Assembly (NCBI GenBank): GCA_051652645.1
Contig: JBOFUP010000092.1
Coordinates: 15,670-79,669, forward strand
DNA from: UBA7332 sp051652645
Lineage (GTDB): Bacteria > Bacteroidota > Bacteroidia > Bacteroidales > UBA7332
Length of the DNA stretch: 64,000 nucleotides
Direction of reading: 5' to 3'
Position numbers and translations under genes: made by a program. Below the pieces are notes generated by a model. It was not told the origin of the DNA, made no database searches, and saw nothing but the letters and a program-made list of their open reading frames with translations. Positions 42,477 through 52,500 of the stretch are shown here, piece after piece. The stretch's first letter is position 1. Every line of letters begins with the position of its first letter.

Positions 42477-43331
42477 ATGAGAAGATTTGCATTACCTTTA
42501 TTATCACTAGTTCTACTTTTAGGAAGTTGCAATAGTGGGGAGAACGAAAAAAAGTTGCAAGAGGAGAATCAAGCTCTTAAACTTGAGTTGTCAAACACAC
42601 AGACTCAATATAGTGAGGCTCTCACGATATTAGATGATGTGGAAGCTGGTTTCCAGAAGATCAGAGAGGCTGAGAGGTTTGTTAATATCGAGAGTTCCTC
42701 TGAGACATCACTCTCTAAACGTCAGAAGATTGAGGGTGACATTTCTATGATTACTCAAACTCTTCAAAAGAACAGAGAGCAACTAGAGAAGCTTAAGGCC
42801 TTGAGTGCAAATAATAGCCAACTAAAAGGTTTGGTTGATAGATTGACAAAAGAGGTAGAGAGTAAGACTCAAATGATAGTTTCTCTTCAAGAGGAACTTG
42901 CAAAAAAAGATATTAGAATTGGTGAATTGGACCGATCTGTTGCAGCTTTGAATACTCAAGTTGGAGAGATGCAAGAGGAGGGTAATAAACAACGTTCTAC
43001 TATAAAAGAGCAGGATCAAGAGCTTAATCGTGCTTGGTATGTATATGGTAAGAAATCAGAGCTTAAAGATCAAAATATATTGTCTGGTGGTGGACTATTT
43101 AGATCTAAAGAAGTAATGAAGGGTGATTTCAATAAAGATATTTTTAATAGTATTGATATTCGCAATTTTGAACTTCTTGAGCTGCCTGCTAAAAAAGCTA
43201 AGCTTTTGACTACTCACCCAGAGGATTCTTATACTTTAGGCAAAGATGCTAATGGAATGATGGTTCTTAGCATTAACAATTTTCAATTATTCTGGAGCCT
43301 TTCGCGCTATTTAGTTATTGAGTTGGATTGA
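42477..43331 (+). CDS. Coiled-coil lipoprotein, function unknown
   Basis: 284 residues. A lipoprotein signal (about 1-17, LLSLVLLLGSC) has its lipid cysteine in LLGSC. Residues about 22-185 are a long heptad-rich coiled coil (EENQALKLELSNTQTQYSEAL through LVDRLTKEVESKTQMIVSLQEELAKKD to KEQDQELNRAWYVYGKKSELKDQ). The C-terminal 90 residues are a compact beta-rich part (SGGGLFRSKEVMKGDFNKDIFNSIDIR) common to a Bacteroidetes lipoprotein group. It is probably anchored in the periplasm or outer membrane. It lies between rsmI and a HAD nucleotidase with no functional hint. Confidence 0.82.
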   Translation: MRRFALPLLSLVLLLGSCNSGENEKKLQEENQALKLELSNTQTQYSEALTILDDVEAGFQKIREAERFVNIESSSETSLSKRQKIEGDISMITQTLQKNREQLEKLKALSANNSQLKGLVDRLTKEVESKTQMIVSLQEELAKKDIRIGELDRSVAALNTQVGEMQEEGNKQRSTIKEQDQELNRAWYVYGKKSELKDQNILSGGGLFRSKEVMKGDFNKDIFNSIDIRNFELLELPAKKAKLLTTHPEDSYTLGKDANGMMVLSINNFQLFWSLSRYLVIELD

Positions 43332-43337
43332 TTGTAG

Positions 43338-44033
43338 ATGAAGTATAGTAACCTTTTTATTGATCTCGATGATACGCTTTGGGATACTCGTGAGAATATG
43401 AGAATAAGTTTAGAGGAGTTATATGATACTCATAATCTAAATAATAACTTTGACTCTTTCGACCACTTCCACTCCATATATTATTCAAAGAATAAGGAGC
43501 TTTGGCATATGTATCACCATGGACAGATACTCAAGTCTCACCTTATAGTGGAGCGATTTAAATATCCTTTTCTTAAGGTAGGAGTAGATATAAGTGATTT
43601 GTATGCAGAGAAGTTGAACAGTGATTTTATTGGCTTTACAACAACCAAAACTAGACTTATACCTCATGCCGTTGAGCTGTTGGAGTATTTAGCACCTAAC
43701 TACAAGATGCACATACTCTCAAATGGGTTTCGAGAAGCGCAGTATAGAAAATTGAAGAATTCAGGCTTAATAGAGTATTTTGACCACATTATATTGTCTG
43801 ATGATATTGGTTACAATAAGCCTCATCCAGAGATCTTCGCTCATGCCTTAAGATCTACAAATTGCAAGAAATCTCATGCTTTGATGATTGGGGATAATTT
43901 TGATGCAGATATTACTGGAGCACGCAATAGTAAAATTGATCAGATTTATTTCCGTAATGGAGATGATGTTAAGATGAATTTCGAACCAACATTTGTTGTG
44001 GACAAACTATGTGAGATAGAGTCCATACTATGA
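43338..44033 (+). CDS. YjjG-family noncanonical pyrimidine nucleotidase (HAD)
   Basis: 231 residues. HAD motif I is LFIDLDDTLWDTREN (about 6-20). A helical cap follows. Motif II is HILSNGFREAQY, motif III is IGYNKPHPEIFAHAL, and motif IV is MIGDNFDADITGARN. YjjG-type enzymes clear noncanonical pyrimidine nucleotides; other HAD phosphatases have the same motifs, so substrate is not certain. It is the last gene of the plus-strand run and converges on sufS. Confidence 0.88.
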   Translation: MKYSNLFIDLDDTLWDTRENMRISLEELYDTHNLNNNFDSFDHFHSIYYSKNKELWHMYHHGQILKSHLIVERFKYPFLKVGVDISDLYAEKLNSDFIGFTTTKTRLIPHAVELLEYLAPNYKMHILSNGFREAQYRKLKNSGLIEYFDHIILSDDIGYNKPHPEIFAHALRSTNCKKSHALMIGDNFDADITGARNSKIDQIYFRNGDDVKMNFEPTFVVDKLCEIESIL

Positions 44034-44040
44034 TGATTAT

Positions 44041-44087
44041 AAAAATAAGAGAGACACTCCTTCTTTTGGAGTGTCTCTCTTATTTTT
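44041..44087. terminator. Bidirectional terminator between the nucleotidase and sufS
   Basis: A perfect 20-bp stem (44041-44060 with 44068-44087) has a 7-nt loop. A-rich and T-rich arm ends give T tracts on both strands. It lies between convergent genes and overlaps the sufS stop by 2 bp. Confidence 0.9.
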
Positions 44088-45300
44088 ACTCAAGTATTGA
44101 TACTACTCTCTTTAGAGCATCTATGAATTGGTCAATCTCTGACTTTGTATTATAAAAGGAGAAAGAGGCTCTGACAGTTCCTTCGATACCAAAGTGCTGC
44201 ATTAGTGGTTGTGCACAATGGTGTCCTGTTCTAACTGCAATACCTAGCTTGTCCAATAGCATACCCATATCGTAGTGATGAATGTTACCTATTAGGAATG
44301 AAATTACAGCGCTCTTATGCTTTGCTGTACCGAAAAACTTGATATTGTCAAACTCCACAAGTTTTGACATGCAGTACTCTAAAAGTTCATCCTCATATCT
44401 AGCTATATTATCTAGGCCAATGGACTCTATGTATTTAATAGCCTCAGCTAGTGCTGTCGATCCAATATAGTCTGGTGTTCCAGCTTCGAATTTGAAAGGA
44501 AGTTCATTGAATGTAGTCTTCTCAAAGCTTACTCTTGAGATCATTTCTCCTCCGCTTTGATAGGGAGGCATAGAATCAAGAAGGTCAGCCTTTCCGTAAA
44601 GAACTCCGATCCCATTAGGGGCGTATAGTTTGTGTCCTGAAAATACATAGAAATCAACATCAAGTGCACTAACATCAGTAGGAATGTGTGCTATCGATTG
44701 AGCACCATCTACAAGAACTTTCGCTCCGACCTTATGAGCTGCAGTTATTATTTCTGCAATTGGGTTGATTGTACCAAGAACATTCGAGACATGAGCTATA
44801 GCAACTAACTTGGTTTTCGTTGATAGAAGTGACAAAAAGCTATTCATATCTAGCTCACCATTACTTTTAATCTCAATTACCTTAAGTTTTAATGAACGTC
44901 TTTGAGCTAATAGCTGCCAAGGTACAATATTTGCGTGGTGCTCCATAGTTGAAATCAATATCTCATCACCCTCATTCAGAGATTCTCCAAATGATGAAGC
45001 CACAAGATTTATTGATTCAGTTGTTCCTCGAGTAAATATTATCTCTTTTGAATGACTAGCGTTGATAAACGCTCTTACTGTTTCGCGAGCCTCCTCGTGG
45101 GCCATAGTAGCCCTTTGGCTTAAAGTGTGTACACCTCTGTGTATGTTCGCATTGCAGGTGTAATATCCCTGTTCAATTTTCTCAACAACACATTTAGGTT
45201 TCTGGGTTGTTGCAGCATTGTCAAGATAAATCAGAGGTCTGTTGTTTACCTCTATATTGAGAATAGGAAATTCTCGCCTTATTTTATCAATATCTATCAT
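44086..45300 (-). CDS. sufS: Cysteine desulfurase, SufS type
   Basis: 404 residues. It is a class II cysteine desulfurase that supplies sulfur for Fe-S clusters. Motifs: IYLDNAATTQKPKCV at about 24-38, ANIHRGVHTLSQRAT, FTRGTTESINLVA, EHHANIVPWQ, VDGAQSIAHIPTDV, FSGHKLYAPNGIGVL with the PLP lysine, and RTGHHCAQPLM with the catalytic cysteine. It is the last gene of an operon behind yigZ and an SDR. sufBCD are not in this window, so it is separated from the usual suf operon. Confidence 0.94.
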   Translation of the reverse strand: MIDIDKIRREFPILNIEVNNRPLIYLDNAATTQKPKCVVEKIEQGYYTCNANIHRGVHTLSQRATMAHEEARETVRAFINASHSKEIIFTRGTTESINLVASSFGESLNEGDEILISTMEHHANIVPWQLLAQRRSLKLKVIEIKSNGELDMNSFLSLLSTKTKLVAIAHVSNVLGTINPIAEIITAAHKVGAKVLVDGAQSIAHIPTDVSALDVDFYVFSGHKLYAPNGIGVLYGKADLLDSMPPYQSGGEMISRVSFEKTTFNELPFKFEAGTPDYIGSTALAEAIKYIESIGLDNIARYEDELLEYCMSKLVEFDNIKFFGTAKHKSAVISFLIGNIHHYDMGMLLDKLGIAVRTGHHCAQPLMQHFGIEGTVRASFSFYNTKSEIDQFIDALKRVVSILE

Positions 45301-45341
45301 TGTAATTCTAATAGTTAGGTTGTTTATATATTGTACAACAA

Positions 45342-45938
45342 TTAATCAACTATTGAAGCTGACTCTACTTTTGATAGCTTGTTTCTCAGGATGTCAACTT
45401 CAGAAGTCCTAATGCGTAAGGTCATCTCACAGTTCATGTCAAAATGTTGATAAATGATGGTAGGATTAAGATCTTTAACAATCTTCATTATATCATTCAT
45501 GAACGGATACTCAAAAGAGACTCTAGTATCTTCTTCTACTAAGCACTCTATAATTTCATTACTCTCAATTGCCGCTGCCGCAGCTTCTCTATAGGCGACA
45601 ATAAGACCGCTAGTGCCAAGTTTCACTCCACCAAAGTAGCGGATAACGACAATGAGAATATTTGTAAGTTCATTCGAGTTAATTTGCCCTAGAATAGGCT
45701 TTCCTGCTGTTCCGCTTGGCTCTCCATTATCATTTGAGCGGAATATCTCTCTTTGATGACCTATCATGTAAGCCCAACAAACATGTCTAGCATCAAAATA
45801 CTTCTTGTTGTATTTCTCAATTTCACTCTTTGCCATCTCCACATCATCTACTGGAATAGCAAATGAGATGAATTTACTCATCTTCTCCTTATATAGTGCT
45901 TCAGATGTTTTTGCTATTGTTTTGAATATATCACTCAT
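45342..45938 (-). CDS. yigZ: IMPACT/YigZ family protein
   Basis: 198 residues. The N-terminal UPF0029 core has KFISFAIPVDDVEMAKSEI, the ARHVCWAYMIG segment, DNGEPSGTAGKPIL and VVIRYFGGVKLGTSGLIVAYREAAAAA, which are the IMPACT family signatures. The C-terminal half is the DUF1949-type ferredoxin-like domain. The family binds ribosome or nucleic acid related targets, with no settled role. It sits between the SDR and sufS with gaps of 16 and 41 bp. Confidence 0.93.
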   Translation of the reverse strand: MSDIFKTIAKTSEALYKEKMSKFISFAIPVDDVEMAKSEIEKYNKKYFDARHVCWAYMIGHQREIFRSNDNGEPSGTAGKPILGQINSNELTNILIVVIRYFGGVKLGTSGLIVAYREAAAAAIESNEIIECLVEEDTRVSFEYPFMNDIMKIVKDLNPTIIYQHFDMNCEMTLRIRTSEVDILRNKLSKVESASIVD

Positions 45939-45954
45939 TGTATCACTTGCTTTA

Positions 45955-46962
45955 CTACAACCACTTGTTTGCTAGATACCATTTTACAGAGCGTTTTACT
46001 CCTTCTTGAAGATCCACTTCAGGTTTGAAGTTTGTGTCATTAATAAAATCACTCATGTCACAGTTCCAGTTGCGCTGCCTCATTATTTCGAATTTATCTC
46101 TATTTAGAGTGCTGCTCTTGTCAAAAATATTTGAAACGATCTCTGATATACTCGAAACCCATTTGACAATATTTATAGGAAGAGTGACATTTAACATTAC
46201 CCTCTTTCCTAATTCCCTCTTTACATAAATTGCAAATTCATTATTTGAGTAACAGTTACCATCTGAAAGAATATATGTTTTACCAGCACACTTGTTGTCA
46301 ATTGCCGTAAATATAGCCTTTACAAGATCCGTTACATAAATAAAGCTCAACCACTGTTTGTTTCTTCCGATTGAGAAATTCAAACCTAGCTTGATACTTT
46401 TCATCATCATATAATAGTCACGCTCTCGCGGACCATACACTCCTGTGGGCCTAAGAATAACCCAAGCCATCTCACATTTATCTCTAATATAGTTCTCCAT
46501 CTTTAATTTACTTCTGCCATAAGCTGTAGTTGGCTTTGGTTCCATTAAAGATGATAGGGCTACTTTACCAGTTTCATCACCTAGGCCTATTACGCTCAAA
46601 GAACTAAGATAGATAAATAGACGAGGTTGCATATCTAAGTCTTTCAATGCTTCGATAAAGTTCTTGCAGAAATCATAGTTTATGCGTTCAAACTCTCGTT
46701 CATTTCTTGCTTTAGTAGCACCCAAATTGTGTACAATATAGTCCCATGATCCATTAAGCTCATAATGTTCCAGCAATTTCTCGCGTAACTCCTTTGGTTT
46801 GTGAAAAGGAAGGTCAATAAATTGGATATTGGGGTCAGTTAAATATTCTAGATTGGTCGAGTGACGTACACCAGCCCAAGTGGTAAAACCACCTCTTATC
46901 GCCTCCTCGACGATGTAGCTCCCGATGAAGCCACCAGCTCCTGTTACTAATATCGTAGGCAT
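45955..46962 (-). CDS. NAD-dependent epimerase/dehydratase (extended SDR)
   Basis: 335 residues from the ATG at 46962. The nucleotide-binding motif TILVTGAGGFIGSYIVEEA is near residue 4-21. YGRSKLKMENYI holds the catalytic Tyr and Lys; FIYLSSLSVIG supplies the serine region; LRPTGVYGPRERDYY and FIYVTDLVKAI are typical of nucleotide-sugar epimerase/dehydratase relatives. It is probably a sugar nucleotide or 3-beta-hydroxysteroid-like SDR; substrate unknown. It is first in the operon with yigZ and sufS and divergent from rnr. Confidence 0.9.
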   Translation of the reverse strand: MPTILVTGAGGFIGSYIVEEAIRGGFTTWAGVRHSTNLEYLTDPNIQFIDLPFHKPKELREKLLEHYELNGSWDYIVHNLGATKARNEREFERINYDFCKNFIEALKDLDMQPRLFIYLSSLSVIGLGDETGKVALSSLMEPKPTTAYGRSKLKMENYIRDKCEMAWVILRPTGVYGPRERDYYMMMKSIKLGLNFSIGRNKQWLSFIYVTDLVKAIFTAIDNKCAGKTYILSDGNCYSNNEFAIYVKRELGKRVMLNVTLPINIVKWVSSISEIVSNIFDKSSTLNRDKFEIMRQRNWNCDMSDFINDTNFKPEVDLQEGVKRSVKWYLANKWL

Positions 46963-46980
46963 AGTTGCAATTAATTGAGA

Positions 46981-46988
46981 CAAAGGTA
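46981..46988 (-). promoter_or_regulatory. -7 element TACCTTTG for the SDR-yigZ-sufS operon
   Basis: An exact minus-strand TAnnTTTG begins 18 bp before the SDR ATG. It is the same octamer as in both minus-strand tRNA promoters in this window. Confidence 0.5.
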
Positions 46989-47010
46989 TATTTATTCTTT
47001 AAATATTTAG

Positions 47011-47027
47011 TTACTTTGCCAAAGTAA
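47011..47027. promoter_or_regulatory. 17-bp palindrome in the divergent rnr/SDR promoter region
   Basis: TTACTTTG, one C, then CAAAGTAA is a perfect inverted repeat. Each arm reads as a near-consensus -7 (TTACTTTG against TAnnTTTG) on its own strand. It lies between the divergent genes, so one palindrome may set both promoters or be a repressor site over them. Confidence 0.55.
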
Positions 47028-47113
47028 ACTTATGGCTTATGCCAGCTCCAATACGACTATTATACAATGGAGTTAGAGCCAGCTATAACCACTTAAAACT
47101 AACTTATCACAAT

Positions 47114-49270
47114 ATGGCAAAAAAGGCACAAAAAGATAGAAAGCACAGCGAGAAGCGTGTGAAGAAATCTCAGATCATTACGGGAGTAATGGAGCTTTTC
47201 AAGGCTGAATCAAAAAGAGTCCTTAACTATAAACAGATTTGTGCTACTTTGGGGCTTAAAACTATTCCGCAGAAACAGTTGGTGGTTAATGTTCTCGAAC
47301 AATTAGCACTCGAAGACACTCTTGAAGAGGTGGCTTTAGGAAGATACAGACTTAACGAACGTGGTAAGGAGATTATTGGAAAATTTGATAGACGTAGCAA
47401 CGGTAAAAATAGTATCACACCAGAGGATGGTGGAGAGCCAATTTTTGTAGCTGAGCGTAATTCAAATAGAGCTCTTAATGGGGATAAAGTTAGAGGTATA
47501 GTTTATGCTCGCCGCAAGGGACAGACTCTAGAGGCTGAGGTAGTCGAAATTGTAGAGAGAGCAGAACAGACATTTATTGGCACTTTAGATATCAATAAGC
47601 AGTTTGCTTTTCTTATAACTGAGAGTAGAACTTTGGCAAATGATATATTTATTCCAAAAGAGAAACTCAATGGTGCTGAAGATGGAATGAAAGCTGTTGT
47701 TAGAATAACGGACTGGCCTGAAAGAGCAAAGAATCCTTATGGTGAGGTAATCACCGTACTAGGTAAAGCTGGTGAGAATAATACAGAGATTCATGCCATT
47801 CTAGCTGAATATGGCTTGCCATATAGCTATCCAGAGGAGATAGAAGCACTTGCTAACCAGATCTCTTTTGATATACCGAAAGAGGAGATAGCCAAGCGTG
47901 AAGACTTTAGGAAAGTAACAACATTTACCATTGACCCTAAAGACGCTAAGGATTTTGATGATGCTATATCTGTTAGAACTCTAGAAAATGGCAACTATGA
48001 GATAGGGGTTCACATTGCAGATGTAACTCACTATGTAAAACCTGACACACTAATAGACAAGGAAGCTGTTTCGCGTGCCACTTCAATTTATCTCGTTGAT
48101 AGGGTAATCCCAATGTTGCCAGAAAGATTGTCTAATGGGGTTTGTTCACTTAGACCTAATGAAGAGAAGCTTTGCTTTTCTTGTATCTTCGAACTTACTC
48201 CAGAAGCTGAGCTTAAAGATTATAGAATTTGCCGTACTGTGATTTATTCTGATCGTCGTTTTACTTACGAAGAGGCGCAAGAGATAATTGAGGGTGCGGA
48301 AGGGGACTTCAAACAAGAGATTTTGCTCCTTAATGATTTAGCTCAGAAGCTTCGTAAGCAGAGGTTTGATAGTGGTGCTATAGCATTTGAACGTCATGAG
48401 GTAAAATTCAATATAGACGAAAATGGGAAACCTCTTGGAGTATACTTCAAGGTAGCCAAAGAGGCTAATAAGCTTGTTGAGGAGTTTATGCTTCTTGCAA
48501 ATAAAACAGTAGCAGAGTTTGTTGGCAAGCCTAAAAATAAGAAAAGTTCTCCTAAGGTATTCGTGTATAGAGTACATGATATGCCAGATCCAGACAAGAT
48601 GGAGACCTTATCAAATTTTATTCATAGATTTGGCTACAAGTTGAAGACAGAAGGCTCAAATAAAGAGATCTCAAAATCCATTAATAAGCTTCTTGATGAT
48701 GTTCAAGGTCATAAAGAGGAGAATCTTATTGAAACGGTAGCTATTCGATCTATGATGAAAGCAATATATACGACCAAGAATATTGGACACTATGGCCTTG
48801 CTTTTGACTACTATTCTCATTTTACTTCTCCTATACGCCGATATCCAGATATGATGGTTCATAGACTCTTGGAAAAGTATCTTGATGGTGGAAGAACAGT
48901 GACTGAAAAGAAATATGAAGCTCTTTGTAAGCACTCTTCAGAGATGGAGCAGTTGGCTGCGAATGCCGAGAGATCTTCTATTAAATATAAGCAGGTTGAG
49001 TTTATGTCCCAGCATCTTGGATCTGAATTTGATGGAGTGATCTCTGGGGTTACAGAATGGGGAGTTTATGTTGAGGTTACAGAGAATGGTTGTGAAGGGA
49101 TGGTTCCTATGAGGGACCTTGATGATGATTTCTATGAATATGATGATAAGAACTATTGTCTTATCGGAAGACGCAATAAGAAGATGTATCGTTTAGGTGA
49201 CCCTGTTAGAATTCAAGTAGCTAGGGCTAATCTTGAAAGAAAACAACTCGATTTTACAATTGTAAAGTAA
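47114..49270 (+). CDS. rnr: Ribonuclease R
   Basis: 718 residues from the ATG at 47114; an upstream in-frame extension to 47039 looks non-coding. The 3'-5' exoribonuclease degrades structured RNA. Order: basic N-terminus and winged helix (about 15-80, VMELFKAESKRVLNYKQICATLGL), cold-shock domains (about 85-225), the RNB catalytic domain with TIDPKDAKDFDDAISV acidic residues (about 278-293) and HYGLAFDYYSHFTSPIRRYPD, then a C-terminal S1 domain (FDGVISGVTEWGVYVEVTENGCEGMVPM). It has its own terminator. Confidence 0.95.
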   Translation: MAKKAQKDRKHSEKRVKKSQIITGVMELFKAESKRVLNYKQICATLGLKTIPQKQLVVNVLEQLALEDTLEEVALGRYRLNERGKEIIGKFDRRSNGKNSITPEDGGEPIFVAERNSNRALNGDKVRGIVYARRKGQTLEAEVVEIVERAEQTFIGTLDINKQFAFLITESRTLANDIFIPKEKLNGAEDGMKAVVRITDWPERAKNPYGEVITVLGKAGENNTEIHAILAEYGLPYSYPEEIEALANQISFDIPKEEIAKREDFRKVTTFTIDPKDAKDFDDAISVRTLENGNYEIGVHIADVTHYVKPDTLIDKEAVSRATSIYLVDRVIPMLPERLSNGVCSLRPNEEKLCFSCIFELTPEAELKDYRICRTVIYSDRRFTYEEAQEIIEGAEGDFKQEILLLNDLAQKLRKQRFDSGAIAFERHEVKFNIDENGKPLGVYFKVAKEANKLVEEFMLLANKTVAEFVGKPKNKKSSPKVFVYRVHDMPDPDKMETLSNFIHRFGYKLKTEGSNKEISKSINKLLDDVQGHKEENLIETVAIRSMMKAIYTTKNIGHYGLAFDYYSHFTSPIRRYPDMMVHRLLEKYLDGGRTVTEKKYEALCKHSSEMEQLAANAERSSIKYKQVEFMSQHLGSEFDGVISGVTEWGVYVEVTENGCEGMVPMRDLDDDFYEYDDKNYCLIGRRNKKMYRLGDPVRIQVARANLERKQLDFTIVK

Positions 49271-49283
49271 GATATATATTATC

Positions 49284-49333
49284 AAAAGAGAGAAGAAAGT
49301 CTATATAAGGACTATCTTCTCTCTTTTTTTTTG
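49284..49333 (+). terminator. Terminator after rnr
   Basis: An 18-bp stem (49284-49301 with 49310-49327, one mismatch) has an 8-nt loop. The right arm merges into nine T. Confidence 0.88.
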
Positions 49334-49539
49334 TTTAATCCTAATCTATTATTCCCCAATTATTTACTCATAACTTCCCATCTAGTCGATAATGTTATTA
49401 CATTATTTATATTCATTTCCCAAATACCCCAACTTGTTTTTGTTTGATTTTTTATCTTTTTGTGTTTTTAGATTAAAATATTACATATATTACCCCCTGA
49501 GATAGGGTATTTATATACATATTTGTTAAAACTATTAAA

Positions 49540-52500
49540 ATGAAGATGAAGACACGGAATCGATGGCGACAAGCCTGTTTAGTAGTCGCAATTTCTAGTT
49601 TATCTCTCCCTGGGGTCTCTCAGTCACTCCTAGATGAGACAGTTAATCACGGGGTAGTTAGGGTTAAGATCTCTCCCCAGCTTAGTAAACTTCTTTCAGA
49701 ACAAGAGGCTCTACGAACGAAGAATGGGGTAGTGGTATCTGGGGTTACAGCTATTGATGCTTTAAACTCAAAAGTGAAGGCCGTTTCAATGAAAAGAGTT
49801 TTCCCTTACAATGAGGCACATGCTGAACGACACCGCAAGCATGGTTTGGATAGATGGTATGAAATCAACTACAGTGAGAGCTTATCGCCCTTAACTGTTG
49901 CTGCAAACTATGAGTCTTTAGGTGAGGTAGATCTTGCAGAACCATCCTACCAAGTTAAGCTTATTGGGGCTAACAAAGTGGGGAAAATCTTTTCAGCTGC
50001 CGATCTAGCAAACGACCCCTACCTAGGTCTGCAATGGCACTATGAAAATCCAGGGGTTGCTATTCCTGCACTTCCGGGCTCTGATGTGAATCTTGCTAAA
50101 GCTTGGCAAATTACACAAGGTAAACCCAATGTGATTGTAAGTATTGTGGATGGTGGTGTGGATATTTCTCATGTTGATCTTAAAGATAATTTATGGATTA
50201 ATGAGAAGGAACTCAATGGAATACCGGGTTATGATGATGATGGCAATGGTATTGTGGATGATATTTACGGAGCAAACTTTATTAATGGATCAGGGTTAGT
50301 AACAGCACACGATCATGGAACTCACGTTGCAGGTACTGTCTCAGCAACAAATAATAATGGAATTGGTGTTGCTGGAGTTGCAGGTGGTTCAGGTAAAGGG
50401 GATGGAGTTAGAATAATGTCATGTCAGATATTTGACGACAAGAATCTATCCGGTGGATATGCTCAAGCTATTGTTTACGGAGCAGATAATGGAGCAGTAA
50501 TAAGTCAGAATAGTTGGGGATATTTAGCACCAGATGTAAAAGAACAAGTCGTTCTTGATGCTATTGATTACTTTATCGCTGAGGCTGGACAATATCCAAA
50601 TAGTCCTATGAAGGGTGGATTAGTCATCTTTGCTGCAGGGAATAATAGTTCGGGAGAAGAGTATTATCCAGGGGCGTATGAACCCGCAGTTTGTGTTGCC
50701 TCTATGGGGCCAGACTTCAAAAAAGCACCTTATAGCAATTATGGAGAGTATGTTGATATAACAGCTCCAGGTGGAAATTCTGATTTGGGAGACAAATGGG
50801 GAATATTTAGCACTTATCTTAAGGATAGATATGCATACATGGATGGGACATCAATGGCGTGTCCTCACGTCTCTGGTGTTGCGGCTCTTATAGTATCTCA
50901 TTTTCAGAGTGAATCTTTAACCGCGGCAGATGTAAAGAAAAGACTACTTACATCAACTAAGGATTTAAATGCGTCTAATCCGAATTATAGTGGACTTCTA
51001 GGTACAGGGTATATTGATGCTATGCTAGCTTTAGCAGAGGATCAAGGTAAGGCTCCACAGGATGTTAGTGACTTCGTTATTGAGGGGCTATCTCAGGATT
51101 TTATTGATCTTAAGTGGAGTGCATCAGCCGATGAGGATGATGAAGTGGCAAGATTATATAAGATATATTACCACACTTCTAGTTTTGATAATCCTAACTC
51201 CGCTGGGGTGAAGGTTCATGAGGCTATGAATGGAAATACAAATCCTGGAGAATCAGTTAGGACTACTTTGAATGGCGTAGCTTCAAATACGACTTATTAT
51301 ATAGCTATTCAGGCTGTTGATAGATGGGGTAATACTTCTCAGATGAGTAAAGTGGTAAGTGGAACAACAAACCAAGGACCTAATATTGAGTTACCATCTT
51401 CGGCTCTTAAGATCAGTGCTAACGTTGCCAATACACCACAAGCCACTGGAAGCTTTATGCTAAAAAATAGCGATGATGGGATTCTTGATTGGAGTGCAAC
51501 GATACGTCACTCATCTCAAGATTTTACTATGTATAGTATGGCTTCTAAGCCTAAACCTGAGGTGTCAAATAGGGAGCTAAATCCTAAGATTCTATTTGCA
51601 AAACCAATAGAGCAAGCAGCAGCACTATTTGAATCTAAGGCAACTATAGCTGAAAGAGAGACGTGGAGTCTTGGTACTACATTAAACTATGTTATTGGAG
51701 ATGATGAGGCAACTGGTGAGCAGATGGCTGCAACTATGTTCTATAGATATGAGCCTTTTAATTTGACTCATATTGAGATGCTTATGAAACATGATCCAGC
51801 AACTGGTCCTATCACTATTGATATCTTCAGAGGTAATATACTAAGTTCGGAGTATAAAATCCACTCTCAAACATTTGATATTGGAAACAACACGGCCTAC
51901 ATCCACTCATTCCGACTTTCAGAACAATTCTATTTCTCCTCTGGAGTACCTTTCTGGGTTGTAATTAGATCACCAAAAGGCAATAACTACCCATTTGGTA
52001 TAGCAAGAGAGACTAACTATGATAGTTCAGACTACTGTTTCTTTAGCAGTAATGGTGGAAGAACCTTTATGAATATTGCTGATGCTATGCGTGCAGGCTT
52101 TAATAACCCTGAGACTTTTGTTTGGGATATTGCGGCTGTAAGTGCTAATGGTAATTTCGGCGAGTATATAAAGCTAGAAAATGCTAATGGTAGAATATTA
52201 GGTAATTCCCAGGAAGAGGTAATTATCAATGCAGATGGGGACAAATTGCTAAATGGTGTATATAGATCTAATATGATTATTGAGTCAAATGACACTAAGC
52301 AACCAACGGTTCGTTATCCGCTAGAATTTACTGTTTCAGGGCACAAACCTAAATTGTCGAGTGTTAGTGTTGCGAATTTAGGTGAGGTATTTATTGGACA
52401 ACAGAAGCTTATTGATATTGAGATTGCTAATGTCGGACTAGGTTCTTTTGTAACTCAAACTCGAACAAGCTCAAATCCAGAGTTTAGAATTATTACCGCA

